Translations under genes and position numbers: made by a program
In this document: positions 1-12,392 of the stretch, piece after piece
How positions within the stretch are numbered: the first letter of the stretch is position 1
Layout of the letters: every line of letters starts with the position of its first letter
The notes under the pieces: generated by a model
What the model was told of the DNA's origin: nothing
The model's database searches: none
Seen by the model: the letters and a program-made list of their open reading frames with translations, nothing else
Assembly (NCBI RefSeq): GCF_907165205.1
Contig: NC_058195.1
Coordinates: 20,232,936 to 20,296,935 of the forward strand
DNA from: Coccinella septempunctata
Taxonomy: Eukaryota; Arthropoda; Insecta; Coleoptera; Coccinellidae
DNA length: 64,000 nucleotides
Reading direction: 5' to 3'

Positions 1-755
1 GATAGGGGGTGAAGGGGGTGATTTTTGATTTAGTTTTTCTCTAAAATGCATGATTTCGGAGATATCGCAGGATGAAGAAAAAATTAGGACTTAGAATAAT
101 TCTTTTCATTTCCGGGTATCCTATGATATGAATATTATAGTCGAATTTGAATAGTGGGGAAGTGATAAAATGATTAGATATGATTTTGAAACTTTGTCAT
201 CTTATTCATTAGGTGGTAAATCGATAGGGGGTGAAGGGGGTGATTTTTGATTTAGTTTTTCTCTAAAATGCATGATTTCGGAGATATCGCAGGATGAAGA
301 AAAAATTAGGACTTAGAATAATTCTTTTCATTTCCGGGTATCCTATGATATGAATATTATAGTCGAATTTGAATAGTGGGGAAGTGATAAAATGATTAGA
401 TATGATTTTGAAACTTTGTCATCTTATTCATTAGGTGGTAAATCGACAGGAAGTGAAGGGGGTGATTTTTGATTTAGTTTTTCTCTAAAATGCATGATTT
501 CGGAGATATCGCAGGATGAAGAAAAAATTAGGACTTAGAATAATTCTTTTCATTTCCGGGTATCCTACGATATGAATATTATAGTCGAATTTGAATAGTG
601 GGGAAGTGATAAAATGATTAGATATGATTTTGAAACTTTGTCATCTTATTCATTAGGTGGTAAATCGACAGGGAGTGAAGGGGGTGATTTTTGGTTTAGT
701 TTTTCCCTATAATGTATGATTTCGGAGATATCGCAGGATTAAGAGAAAATTTGGA
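1..755. repeat. 222-bp tandem satellite, about 3.4 copies, open at the window edge
   Basis: Copies begin at 1, 223, 445 and 667, an exact 222-bp spacing. Each opens with a GGGGGTGAAGGGGGTGATTT-like stretch and contains TGATTTCGGAGATATCGCAG. The first three copies are nearly identical, differing by a few bases (for example GATAGGGGG against GACAGGAAG at the start). The fourth diverges after about 30 bases and stops near 755, so the array decays into unique sequence there. The near identity suggests recent expansion. The true array length is unknown because it runs off the left edge. Confidence 0.95.
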
Positions 756-2240
756 CTAAGAAATATTTCATTCTACATAGACATGATACATTCATTCGAT
801 CTGCTGATAACAGAATAAACTAACGGATGAAAATTATGCGGTATTTTCATTATTGCTTAGCACATCTTCTTGAATTCATACAGGCTAAATAAACGTTTTT
901 TTTTTCAGTTCCCCAATCTGATCGTAGGGACTGTTCCTTCTTTAAAAAAAACCATAACTTTCAATCCCAACTCATCAACCTATCATACCACGTAAGTACT
1001 TATTTCATGTTGATATGCACATATTATAATGTATTATATCTTACCATATTATCAATTAAAATCGATCTTTCTATATGATAATAATCTAAACCTCAGACCT
1101 CTGTGTAGTGTCTTAGAATCCTGAGGGGCCGCCTGGCTATAAAACATTCAGATTATGTTCATATAGATTTCGATAGAGGTTCCGCTTATGCGGTATAAAA
1201 GGGTGGACGACGATTAACGAAAACACACTAGAGAACTCTTACGAGGGTCAAGTATCAGTATTGAGATGTCTGTAAGACCCATCTGAAAAGTGGGCTGTCA
1301 TCTGCTATATACTAGGTATATATGTGTAAGTAGGAAAATTGTTGCATGCGATGGCTATTAAAGAACCGCCTGGTTGACCTCGATAGATTTATTGATAAAA
1401 TGAAAATAGTAGGTATCTGTTATTCAGAAAAAAATCTTTAGATAAAATTTTATCATCTAATTTACGTAAATCCTTAAAACCGGAGAAGCCGTTGAATCTC
1501 TCATTATTTATTTATATAAATATGTATTAAAGATGACAGTTTATATGAAGATTTACTGAGTCCAAGGACTTCTCTGAGACCAATCTTCTTATCTCTGTGT
1601 TTTAATCACAAAATTGTTGCAAGCAAATCAAACTAATGACTTGACTTGAAGACTGATATAAGTTATTACATGTGGATGCTTAGGATATATGTTATTAATT
1701 AAAATATAAAATTATTAGTTCCGATATTTATCAGAAAAGTATGATTCATACATACATCATATTATCAGTCTGCTATACTATCATTATAATAAATGACACC
1801 AAGCTCTCATAGTACTTCCAACAAAAATTGTACTTTTCAGACGAGAATATTATTTTTTCTATGCAGTGTACGCAGCTCATCGATATAATCTCAGCTCATG
1901 GATATAATTTATTTCGGTAAAATATTCACCACTACTAACTTCATGAGAACATCTAGTATTCGATTTTGGATAACTATCTTCTACATCCTGCGGTCTACCA
2001 CACTTATATTTCTAATAGATCTTTTCATAGTTTTCTCTCAGAGTATCATGAATTGCGTCATGTTTCTCGATTATGTGTTTTTTCAAAGTATTGTTCCTAG
2101 TGATTTTTTCCTGCATACAAGACAAGAGAGGTCAATTTTTTATATACATTTAGATGCCTGCTCAAGTTATTTGTTAGACTGAATTCTTTCCTATATATTC
2201 CACAAGTATCCACTTTGTATCCGCTTATACCCTTCATAAC
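756..2240. other. AT-rich spacer without a supported gene, upstream of the polymerase gene
   Basis: No open frame here has codon-like character or a recognisable domain; the 94-codon frame at 1898 looks random. The stretch holds two TATA-like sites near 1137 and 1193 and could contain a 5' untranslated exon of the polymerase gene at 2630. I saw no terminal inverted repeats that would mark an element end. Confidence 0.5.
1186..1225 (+). promoter_or_regulatory. Possible TATA promoter upstream of the polymerase gene
   Basis: GGTATAAAAGGG at about 1191-1202 is a good match to a metazoan TATA box and is preceded by the 12-base palindrome CCGCTTATGCGG. A weaker TATAAAA lies about 55 bases upstream at 1138. 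A start of transcription near 1222-1228 would fit the usual spacing. It lies 1.4 kb before the polymerase ATG, so linkage to that gene needs an unseen 5' exon or a long leader. This is inference from motif and position only. Confidence 0.3.
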
Positions 2241-2247
2241 AGCTGCC

Positions 2248-2420
2248 AGCTTAGCTGTCTGGAGCTGTGTTGAAGCTGTCTGGAGCTGTGCTGAAGCTGT
2301 CAGCTTAGCTGTCTGGAGCTGTGTTGAAGCTGTCTGGAGCTGTGCTGCAGATGTCTGCTTAGCTGTCTGTCTGATGCTGTTTTGAAGCTGCCTGTTCAGC
2401 TGCTTGAAACTGTATTGCAC
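2248..2420. repeat. 54-bp minisatellite rich in AGCTGTCTGG
   Basis: Two 54-bp copies start at 2248 and 2302, each made of two about 27-bp half units (AGCTGTCTGGAGCTGTG followed by TTGAAGC or CTGAAGC), followed by degraded units to about 2420. On the minus strand it reads through as a glutamine, threonine and alanine rich frame of 107 codons, which is a by-product of the repeat and not a convincing gene. Confidence 0.85.
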
Positions 2421-2479
2421 AGCTTAACTGTGTTGTGTACTCGATTTATATTCACTTCGTATCCGCTTTATATCCGTTT

Positions 2480-2575
2480 TTGTGTAAGTTTTGTATCTTC
2501 GGTAATCTTTGGCTATTTTCGGAAATCTGCGGCTATGTTCGGGAATCTTCGGCTATTTTCGTGTGTTGTATCCGA
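2480..2575. repeat. Degenerate short repeat with TTCGG(T/G)AATCT units
   Basis: Units resembling ATCTTCGGCTATTTTCGG recur at roughly 22-base spacing, just before the polymerase start. It is AT-rich, imperfect and non-coding. It may be part of the leader of the polymerase transcript. Confidence 0.5.
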
Positions 2576-2629
2576 TTTTGAGAATATTTAAAATGTTGAC
2601 ATGGATATTTTGTTTCAGTTGTATCTAAA

Positions 2630-5600
2630 ATGTTCAACATAGAGAATTGTCTTCGACTAATAAAGTCGTTAGTGGCTTTATTTATCACTACATCTGATAA
2701 TGAGCATGCAATAAAAGGTATAAAGGAATGTACGAGAGCAATAAGAAAACTGTATCGGGAATTGCCAGGTTGTACTTCAATTGGAGGAAAACAGCAACTC
2801 GAAGCTCAGATCCGTTCTATAAAATCATTGAAACAACAATTCAAACAACAACAACGAATTGGTGCAGGTCTGAGTAGACGAAAGGAAACTGCTTGGAACA
2901 GAGTCCATTGGAATGATTCATTATCAGCATTCGACTCGAGAATAAGAACAGGTGTGATTAGTAACCTGAAACATAAGGAGCCTAAGGATTTTTTGATGGA
3001 CTGCGAAGCTATATTTCGTCGAAGAATTCTGAATGCATTGAAGAAGGATGAAGCTGTTAAGGTCAATATGGTTTTTTGTGGAGAGTTTCAGATTATGACA
3101 GCCAATAAAATTCAAAAGGAATATAAGTACTTCACAACATCCAATTCACCTATTTACCGAGACACGAATATTACTGAATGGTTCAATATAAATGTTTTGG
3201 TATCAATTCTCAAAGATCTTGAGGAATTCCAAGAACGTGATAGCGGATGGGCTCTGGTTAATGTTGTTAACCTAGGGGTGAATATAAACAAGTTCACACC
3301 CCAACTTGGAAGCTCATACATAGAACTTCCTCCTCAAATAAAACGGAAAGAGGCTTGTATCAATGTGAAAAACGACGATGAAGCATGTTTCGCATGGTCT
3401 GTGATGGCTGCATTACACCCTGTTGAGAAGGACCCCCAACGATTATCCAAATATCCTCATTATTCCAAAATTTTGAAGTTGAAAGGTATTCAATTTCCGA
3501 TGACAATGAAACAGATACCCAACTTTGAAAAACAAAACCAGATATCCATTAATGTTTATATTCTGAAAAAGGAAAAGAAGAGCTTCACTACATTGCCAAC
3601 ATACCTAACAAAAATTAAAATGAATAGACATATCAACTTACTCCTTATACAAGATCACTATTCAAACGATGATACTCCAGTGCGATACCATTATGTATGG
3701 ATCAAAAATCTCTCTCGTCTGGTATCGAGTCAATTGAGCAAGGAACATGGACCGAAATTTATATGTGATAGATGTCTCCGGTACTTACGATCTGAAGAAA
3801 AACTAAAAAGTCATTCAGAGGATTGTGGAAACATGAATGAAACAGCTATAAAGATGCCTGAGATAGGAAACAATACACTCAAGTTCAAAAATCATAAAAA
3901 CAAGGAGAAGGTACCTTTTATTATTTATGCAGATCTGGAGAGCATACTAAAACCTACTAACACTAAAAACAACTATCAAGAACATACAGCTGCAGCTGTA
4001 GGATACTATGTAAAGTGTTCATATGATGATTCTCTGAGTTTTTATCGTTCTCATCGAGGTCCCAATTGCATGAAATGGTTTGCAGATGAGATTAATCAAT
4101 TTGCTGGAGACGTTGACTCAGTTTTCTTATGTCCCTACGACATCGATATGACGCCAAAACAGGAAGTCGAATTTCGGAAGGCAACTCACTGTCATATTTG
4201 TGAAGAAATGTTCAAACCTGAAGATAAAAAAGTAAGAGATCATAATCATCTTATCCCCGAAAAGAATTACCGTGGAGCAGCACATGAGGGGTGTAATATA
4301 AATTATAAGGATAGTCGCATGATTCCTGTAGTATTTCACAACCTGAGTGGATATGACGCTAATTTTCTGATACAAGATATTGCCACAAGAATGGAAGGGA
4401 AAATCGATTTGTTACCGATAACTAAGGAGAAATATATCAGTTTCACCAAACACTATGATGATTATCACATTAATTTCCGATTCATTGATAGTTTCCGATT
4501 CATGGCTTGCTCTTTAGACAAACTAGCGTCCTATTTAGAAGAGTTTCCGAACTTGAAATCACAATTTCCTGAGGAATCTGAAGAACATATCAGTCTTCTT
4601 ACGAACAAAGGAGTAATGCCATATGATTATATCGATTCCTATGACCGATTCGATGAAACTTCTCTTCCACCTATTGAAGCATTCTATAACAAATTGGATT
4701 GTAGGAAATGTCCACGAAGAAGATATGAGAGAGCACAACTTGTGTGGAATAAATTCAAATGTCAGAATTTGGGCGAATACAGCGATCTCTACATGAAAAC
4801 TGACATTCTATTGCTGGCTGACGTATTTGAACAATTTCGATCGAGCTGCCATAAGACTTATGGATTAGATCCTGCGCATTATTTTACTTTACCAGGATAT
4901 ACGTGGGATGCTATGTTGAAATATACAAAACAGGAATTAGAACTTCTCACCGATGTTGATATGTTTTTGTTTGTTGAAAGAGGAATTCGGGGCGGCCTTA
5001 GTCAAGTATGTGGTAAACGACGAGCACATGCGAACAACAAGTATATACCAAACTATGATTCAACTAAACCAGAAAATTACCTCATGTACTTTGATGTCAA
5101 CAATCAATATGGATGGGCAATGTCACAATGTCTACCATACGGCGGTTTTACGTGGACCGATACAAATATAAATGTCTTGCAAATTCCTGATGATGCTCCC
5201 GAGGGTTATATTTTAGAAGTCGATCTCGAATATCCTAGAGAATTGCATGATGTGCACAAAGATCTTCCATTCTGTCCAGAACATTACAACTCTAAAACTC
5301 AAACACCTTGTTATGCATCTCAGCAAAACGCTAAACTTATGGCCACATTACATCAAAAGAAGAAATATATCATCCACTACAGAAATCTGAAGCAAGCATT
5401 GAAGAATGGATTGATTATAACAAAAATACATCGAGTGCTCAAGTTCAAGCAATCTACATGGCTCAAGTCTTACATCGACCTCAATACGGATCTGAGAAAG
5501 AATGCCGAAAATGAGTTCGAGAAGAATCTCTTCAAACTGATGAACAACGCTGTTTTTGGTAAGTTGTTATATCCATTCAAATTACATTCATATGATTTCC

Positions 5601-6545
5601 TATACAGATATCTACATATTCTTTTCTATTGTTACAGGAAAAACGATGGAGAATATTCGGAAAAGGGTTAATGTCCACCTTCTAACAAAATGGAAAGGAC
5701 GATATGGGGCGGAAACTTATATCTCCAAACCTGAATTCAAGAACTCTGTTATTTTCAATGAGAACTTTGTAGCTGTTGAAATGCGAAAGCTGCAGATCTA
5801 TTTGAACAAGCCAATTTATGTGGGAATGAGTATCTTGGATTTGGCTAAAACTACTATTTATGACTTCCATTACCACTACATGAATGAAGCTTTCAGTGCT
5901 GGCTGTACCATCTTATACACAGATACCGATTCTCTCATTTATGAGGTCTCTGAAGATCCTTATGAAAGAATGAAACTTGACTGTTATGAAAGATTTGATA
6001 CCTCAGATTATCCCAAGAATAATACTTACGGTATTCCTCAAGTTAATAAAAAGGTATTAGGAATGATGAAGGATGAAAACAATGGAATACCTATGACCAA
6101 TTATGTTGGTCTCAGATCTAAACTGTATGCTGTGAAAACTTCTAAGGATGATCTGAATGTGAAAAAACAACGATGGGTGGAAGAAGAGTATGAAGCTGAT
6201 GAAATTGAATCCATGTGTCGAAATTATGGTACCACCAAGAAAGCTAAGGGTATTAAAAAATCAATCGTTAAGAACAGAATATGTTTCGATGATTACATTG
6301 AATGTTTAGAAACATGGAAACATAAAATTATTTCTCAAAATTTGATTCAGGCGAAGGAACATCATGTGTATTCACTGACACAGGAAAAAATAGCTTTAAG
6401 TCCTGAAGACGATAAACGATGTTTGGTGCCCGGAACATTCAACACTGTACCGTGGGGTCATTATTCACTCAATAAACGCAAGATTGAGGAATATGATGAA
6501 CCAAGGAAGAAGATTTCAATGTTGGAAAAATTGTTGACTATGTGA
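2630..6545 (+). CDS. Protein-primed family B DNA polymerase with endonuclease VII-like insertion, two exons
   Basis: Exons are 2630-5558 and 5638-6545, giving 1278 codons with no internal stop. The enzyme class copies linear DNA using a terminal protein primer; it is the replicase of Polintons/Mavericks, adintoviruses and related elements. Visible landmarks: a conserved CFAWSVMAALHP block (253-264); a C2H2/C-type finger (C379, C382, H395, C399); exonuclease motif I YADLES (433-438); a zinc/HNH insertion resembling recombination endonuclease VII (C521, C524, DHNH 537-540, YRGAAH 547-552, C555); Exo II NLSGYDANFL (571-580); Exo III YMKTD (721-725); polymerase motif A at D822 (YFDVNNQYG); motif B KLMNNAVFG across the intron; motif C YTDTDS (1070-1075); and a KAKGIKK stretch near the C terminus. 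All catalytic acidic residues are present, so it looks active or recently so. The ATG at 2630 gives the longest frame; an upstream coding exon cannot be excluded. No capsid, packaging ATPase, protease or integrase gene is visible beside it. Confidence 0.9.
5559..5637 (+). other. 79-bp spliceosomal intron splitting polymerase motif B
   Basis: The donor is GTAAGT at 5559 and the acceptor is TTGTTACAG ending at 5637, with a pyrimidine-rich stretch before it. The phase is 1: one base of a glycine codon lies in exon 1 and two in exon 2. Removing the intron restores the K..NN..FG-K arrangement of motif B, which is otherwise interrupted by a non-conserved read-through segment. An intron placed inside the catalytic core means that only spliced RNA can make active enzyme. 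Confidence 0.88.
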
Positions 6546-7040
6546 TTTAAATTTTTTTCAGCGATCACTCTGTTTTCATCAAGCAAATATCGATGTTACT
6601 GTAAATAAAATAAATGATTTTTCTTTCACAAGGTTTCAATCAATGAATCACCATCACCCTTTCACTCATAATTTGAAAAATAAACATGAAAGCATCCAGC
6701 TGTTCTACATTATTTGATTAGCGACATATCTCCTCATTACCACCCTAAAAAGCATGACGTATCTCTAATATCAACGCTAAGGTACCTACCTATCTATCTA
6801 TCACGTAACACAAAAGTCCCGAGTTCGAATCCCGACGTTTAGAAAAGTATGAAACAAAATCTCGAACCCGCTCACCCTCACACCCCTCATCATCAAACCC
6901 GTTACCCTCTCCCCCACTCTCCTCTCACCTTCTCAGACCCGCCTACTGGATGACCTTGAACGGGACTTAGAAAAATTTTCAAAATTGACCGATTTCTGCA
7001 AAATCGACCTTAGACTTCCTTATGAGAATTTACATGTAAA
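6546..7040. other. Polymerase 3' region and spacer
   Basis: AATAAA occurs at 6604-6609, about 60 bases after the stop codon, and is a plausible polyadenylation signal. Beyond it lies a GTTCGAATCCCG sequence (near 6814) like a tRNA B box but without a foldable tRNA, and a C-rich stretch of CCCTC and CACCC repeats (6870-6940). No gene is seen. Confidence 0.5.
6604..6609 (+). terminator. Polyadenylation signal AATAAA for the polymerase gene
   Basis: This is a canonical hexamer about 60 bases after the TGA stop at 6543-6545, with a second overlapping AT-rich copy just after it and a T-rich stretch downstream. Position and motif are the only evidence. Confidence 0.45.
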
Positions 7041-7072
7041 AACTACCCTTTTTGCGCTCGAACTCTTGTTGC

Positions 7073-8456
<1,384 letters not shown>

Positions 8457-8543
<87 letters not shown>
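8457..8543. repeat. (AT)n microsatellite forming the left edge of element D
   Basis: A pure AT run of about 87 bases, directly followed by the left end of block D (GAACCCGTAGTTCG). Confidence 0.97.
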
Positions 8544-8546
<3 letters not shown>

Positions 8547-9540
8547 CCCGTAGTTCGTTGTTACCTCCGTTAAGTTCATTGGGCGACCTGACCTCCGGGT
8601 GAAGGAGTTTTTTAATTGGAATAATTTTTGCTTATATATGTAGAGGGGAAGGTAAATAACAGGGGTACCTAAAGAGGGGAAAAGATTTTCATTGAAAAAT
8701 TTTTCTCTAAACGAATCAGACCTTACTACCTCCGCATATATTTCTTATTAGTAGTGCGCTCTCACCTCCCGCAACGTTGTCAGATTTCAGGAGGACAGAA
8801 AGTAGGGCAGCTTGAATTCTACTCATATACAGCTGCTCTTCCGATTCATTCACACATACTGAAACCTGGAAATAGTTCGAGAACGATACTGATATTAATA
8901 AACTTCATACGCTAATAATTGATTGATAAGGATTCGGAGTAAATGAATTTGGACAGAAATTATTATCTTTTCTTCATGAATATCAACAGTTTTGAATAAG
9001 TATGCTATGTCTACGATACTTCGTCCGATAGGGGAGTTTAATACCGTATAGGTCCTAAAATGAATGATACATGACAATGAAATTTTTCGTTACATATGAG
9101 ATTAATTCCAAAGACAATTTTACCGAATTTGTTCTGGTATGAAATAGTTATCTAAATTTTGGGCATTATATTCACGACATGAGGAACTCCATTGAAATGT
9201 TTTTCCCGAATGAATCAACAAAGATATACGTTTTACTTTCAGCTTCTATACTTCATTCACTTTCATTTTAGCACAGGATTGGCCATGGAAATTGAATACC
9301 TTTCACTCTGTATGGTACGAAAATGTTGGGTTAAGACGCTTGTCAAAACATTTTTGAGTTTTAAATAAATGCTACGTAGTCCGTTCTACGTGAGACTCTC
9401 AGTAATTACGTATTTCATCACAATGTCAAATCACTTCGGAAAATATTGCGTCGAAAATATGTAACGAACATAATTGACATTTATACAAACTGATTGAAGA
9501 CATACCAAATCTATTTATTTACATGGAAAATAGAAGTAAT

Positions 9541-9800
9541 CAGTAGCTTGAGGAGAGTTACTGTTGTTTATTTTCTTTGGCTGAAGGCTGAAGACGTTAC
9601 ATCAGTTGTAGAATTCAAAAAAATCAACCCAAAGATGAAATGCATTTGATGCAGTGTTAGCATTGAATTGAATACTCATAGGTGGTAGGGAATGGGTATC
9701 TCTTGAAGAAATGAACGGATAATTACGAGAATGTTGAATTCCTCAACAAAAATCATCTTGCGTGAATGGTAGTCAAAATAATTGAAAGAAGTTTGAAGCA
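9541..9800 (+). pseudogene. Eroded coding stretch shared with element E (unknown protein)
   Basis: The DNA from CAGTAGCTT onward matches the reverse complement of 23955-24290 in element E at roughly 75-80% by eye, and the match starts abruptly after an AG, like an exon. In one frame it reads as a plausible peptide with WLKAEDVTSVVEFKKIN, and further on, in shifted frames, TDNYENVEFLNKNHLA. Stops and frameshifts break it. It lies about 1.0 kb from the left end of D. I do not recognise the protein. Confidence 0.45.
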
Positions 9801-9885
9801 ACAGGAGCTTCACCTTCAAACAAAACAACTGCCTAGTATTCATGTCTGTTTATTTTCAGTACATTGATATAATAATTATAATTAT

Positions 9886-10020
9886 ACAGGGTGTGGCGTA
9901 ATGAATGGATAATATGGAGCCTGCGGGTAGAGTACTCTATGGGGGTTCAAATAAATATATTTTACGTTTGGCAAAAGTGCCTTGGTTTTCGAGATATTGG
10001 GGATTTTCGATGAATCACCC
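9886..10020 (+). mobile_element. Truncated end of the CAGGGTGTGGCG inverted-repeat family
   Basis: The sequence starts TACAGGGTGTGGCGTAATGA and continues as in the complete copy at 21246-22943 through the TTTTCGAGATATT region, then stops after about 130 bases. Only one terminus is present, so this is a solo fragment. Confidence 0.75.
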
Positions 10021-10136
10021 CAAATAATAATAATAACTGGATATTGACATTTTTCATCATAGCGGTTCAAAAGAAACTCCTTGATTTAATGGCATTTCTT
10101 AATTGCTCGAGGAGTCTTTTGAAATTTTTCACTACA

Positions 10137-12392
10137 CAGGGTGTTTCACAAGTAAACGGACAAACGAAAACCGTGAATAGAGGGCATTGAGCTCAGTTCA
10201 AAAACACCTCATATGTGTGTCTTAGGCATTCCGTTTCCGATATAGAGAGGAGTTTATTCAAATTTCCCTAATTTTTGTTCGGCCATAACTCCAAATATTT
10301 TAGTTGGATTCGGCTAAAAATTCATTATCCGCTTAAACTTCTAAGTTTCAATAAAACAGAACATTAAAAGTTGACGAACACAGGACCGGACTCATTGAGG
10401 ATATATTCAAATTTAAACTCATGCAAAACACTCTGTTTGTAGTTTTTCTCGTCATAATTTTGAATTTTTCAGGTATCTTCATTGATTTTCTCAAAATCAA
10501 TGAAACTTTGGTATGCCTTTTCAGATTATTTCTAATGAATAATTGTTTGATCGTGAAATGTCTGGAAAAAACAGCGCTGCATATTGACTTTTACTTCACA
10601 TTAATTAATGGGATGAATATGATCGCCAATCAACTGAGGAAATCTAAAAATGGAATTGGAAATGTTCAACTGAATTTTTTCGTTCTCAATATATGTCTTG
10701 CATTTGTTTTTGATATTTATAGCATATCTGGTTATTCAGATAAGTGATTAACAGTGATAATAAGCTTTATTATTGATAATAAACAAAAATAGAAAAAACT
10801 ACCCTATCATGATCATGAAAATAATAATTATAATTCGATATCTTCCGAATGAATCGCTTTTTATGGACAACGTGGAACTGAAGTAATTTTCCGAACTGAT
10901 TTTCACCTCATTTGGTCTTTTAGTGAAGGTAATGATTGGCACTTCGAATAAGTGTGATAAATGCACTTTCGAATTCTTTACTGATTCCGTTATAGTCATT
11001 ATTGGATCTATGGAAATCTATGGATTGTTCTGGTCTTATTACAATTTGTTATTGAAACATTGATGATATTCATGCACCAGCAAAAGTATTTATCAGTATT
11101 TCAGGTCATTTTATTAGAAGGGTAGGACCACAATATTGGACTGCTAGATCTCCAGATCTGACACCCCGCGATTTCTTTCTTTGTTTTTATTCACACAACT
11201 AGTTGTCCATAGAAAAATAGATTCATTCTGAAGATCAAGTTTTAATTTTTAGTTTCAACATAGCGTAGTTTTTCGATCCATATTTGGGCATCATCAATTT
11301 TGAAACATTTTATCCTTGTGAAAGAGTATTTTGAAGACCGAATATGGTATAATTGTTGAACACATTCAACAGAATATTCTTCGAAAAAAAATCAATTAAG
11401 GATTTCTAAATACATTTTCATGAAGTGCTCTATTCCTTAGAGGCGTCTGACCAAAACAATCATTTCTAGAACATGATCAACAGGTGGGGCAACCCAAAAA
11501 TCAATTCATTTTGAGACAATAATAATGCAGATAACAAAAAAGTTGAAATTATGATTAAAAAACTACATACACGGTGTTTTTATGAGTTTGAAGTTAAGTA
11601 AAGCCTCACTGAGCCCGGTCCAGATTTTTGTCGAATTTTAATGCTCTGTTTCAATGAAATTAACAACTCAAAGCTAATTATAAATTTTCAGTCGACTTGA
11701 TCAGAATTTCAGGAGTTATAGCCAAACGGAAATTCGAGAAATTTCAAAAAACCCCGAAGAAACCTATATATAGGGTGCCCCAAAACTATTGAATCAAACG
11801 TCACACCACGATAGAGTAGATCAAATACTATCGAATGACACCAACATTAGTTGAGCGAAAATGTACCGTTTCTAAGAAAACCTAACCTAAAGTTGCCGAT
11901 TTTCGAACTATTTTTTCAGTCACAAGGCCAATTTGTTATTAAGGATAGCGTTTTTCTCCCATATTATCACCCCTGTTTATTCTGAGTATTAAAAATCATG
12001 TAGAAAAAACAATTGTTTTAATTTACATTTACTTAGGTTATGGTTATCGATTAACTACTTAAAATAATTTCAATTAGGGGAGATGAAACAATAATATTAC
12101 TTCAATATAATTTAAAATCGATATCCTTTTTCACAAACTGGCCCTGTTATTAAGAAAAATAGTTCGAAAATCGGCAACCTTATGTATTTTAATTAAATTC
12201 TGATTATTTTAGAAACGGTACATTTTCGTCGAACTAATGTTGGTGTCATTCGATAATATTTGGTTTACTCTATCGTGGTGTGACGTTTGATTCACTAGTT
12301 TTGGAACACCTTGTATATGGTATGATTCTGAACTCAGCTCAATGCCCTCTATTCACGGTTTTCATTTGTCTGTTTACTCGTGAAACACCCTG
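10137..12392. mobile_element. CAGGGTGTTTCAC family foldback element (2.26 kb, interrupted)
   Basis: The left end CAGGGTGTTTCACAAGTAAA is the inverse of the right end TTACTCGTGAAACACCCTG at about 12374-12392. The complementarity continues inward, with GACAAAYGAAAACCGTGAAT and the CTTTGAGTTGTTAATTTCAT region, so the arms are about 250 bp. The right arm is split by another inverted-repeat element at 11771-12316. The interior of roughly 1.2 kb has no recognisable transposase. Relatives lie at 42537 (half) and 44339-45100. Confidence 0.8.
11771..12316. mobile_element. Nested 545-bp foldback element (TCAAACGTCACACCACGATA family), copy 1
   Basis: The left end reads AGGGTGCCCCAAAACTATTG and the right end is its inverse (CTAGTTTTGGAACACCTTGT). 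Inside, both arms carry TCAAACGTCACACCACGATA, CGAAAATGTACCGTTTC and GTTCGAAAATCGGCAAC in inverse order, so nearly the whole element is an inverted repeat. It lies inside the right arm of the element at 10137-12392 and has a second copy at 46003-46542. No coding capacity is seen; it is a MITE. Confidence 0.9.

Noticed and set aside
1..755. CRISPR-like array
   Set aside because: The 222-bp units are directly adjacent with no spacers, and the DNA is eukaryotic.
2097..2420. A glutamine-rich protein on the minus strand
   Set aside because: The frame follows the 54-bp minisatellite and has no conserved part outside the repeat.
6795..6850. Possible tRNA gene around GTTCGAATCCCG
   Set aside because: The T-arm stem has mismatches (CCGAG against CCCGA) and no matching D arm, anticodon arm or acceptor stem is found upstream.
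10421..10747. 108-codon open frame inside the foldback element at 10137
   Set aside because: It is AT-rich and hydrophobic by composition only. It lies between inverted-repeat arms, with no counterpart in relatives of the element.
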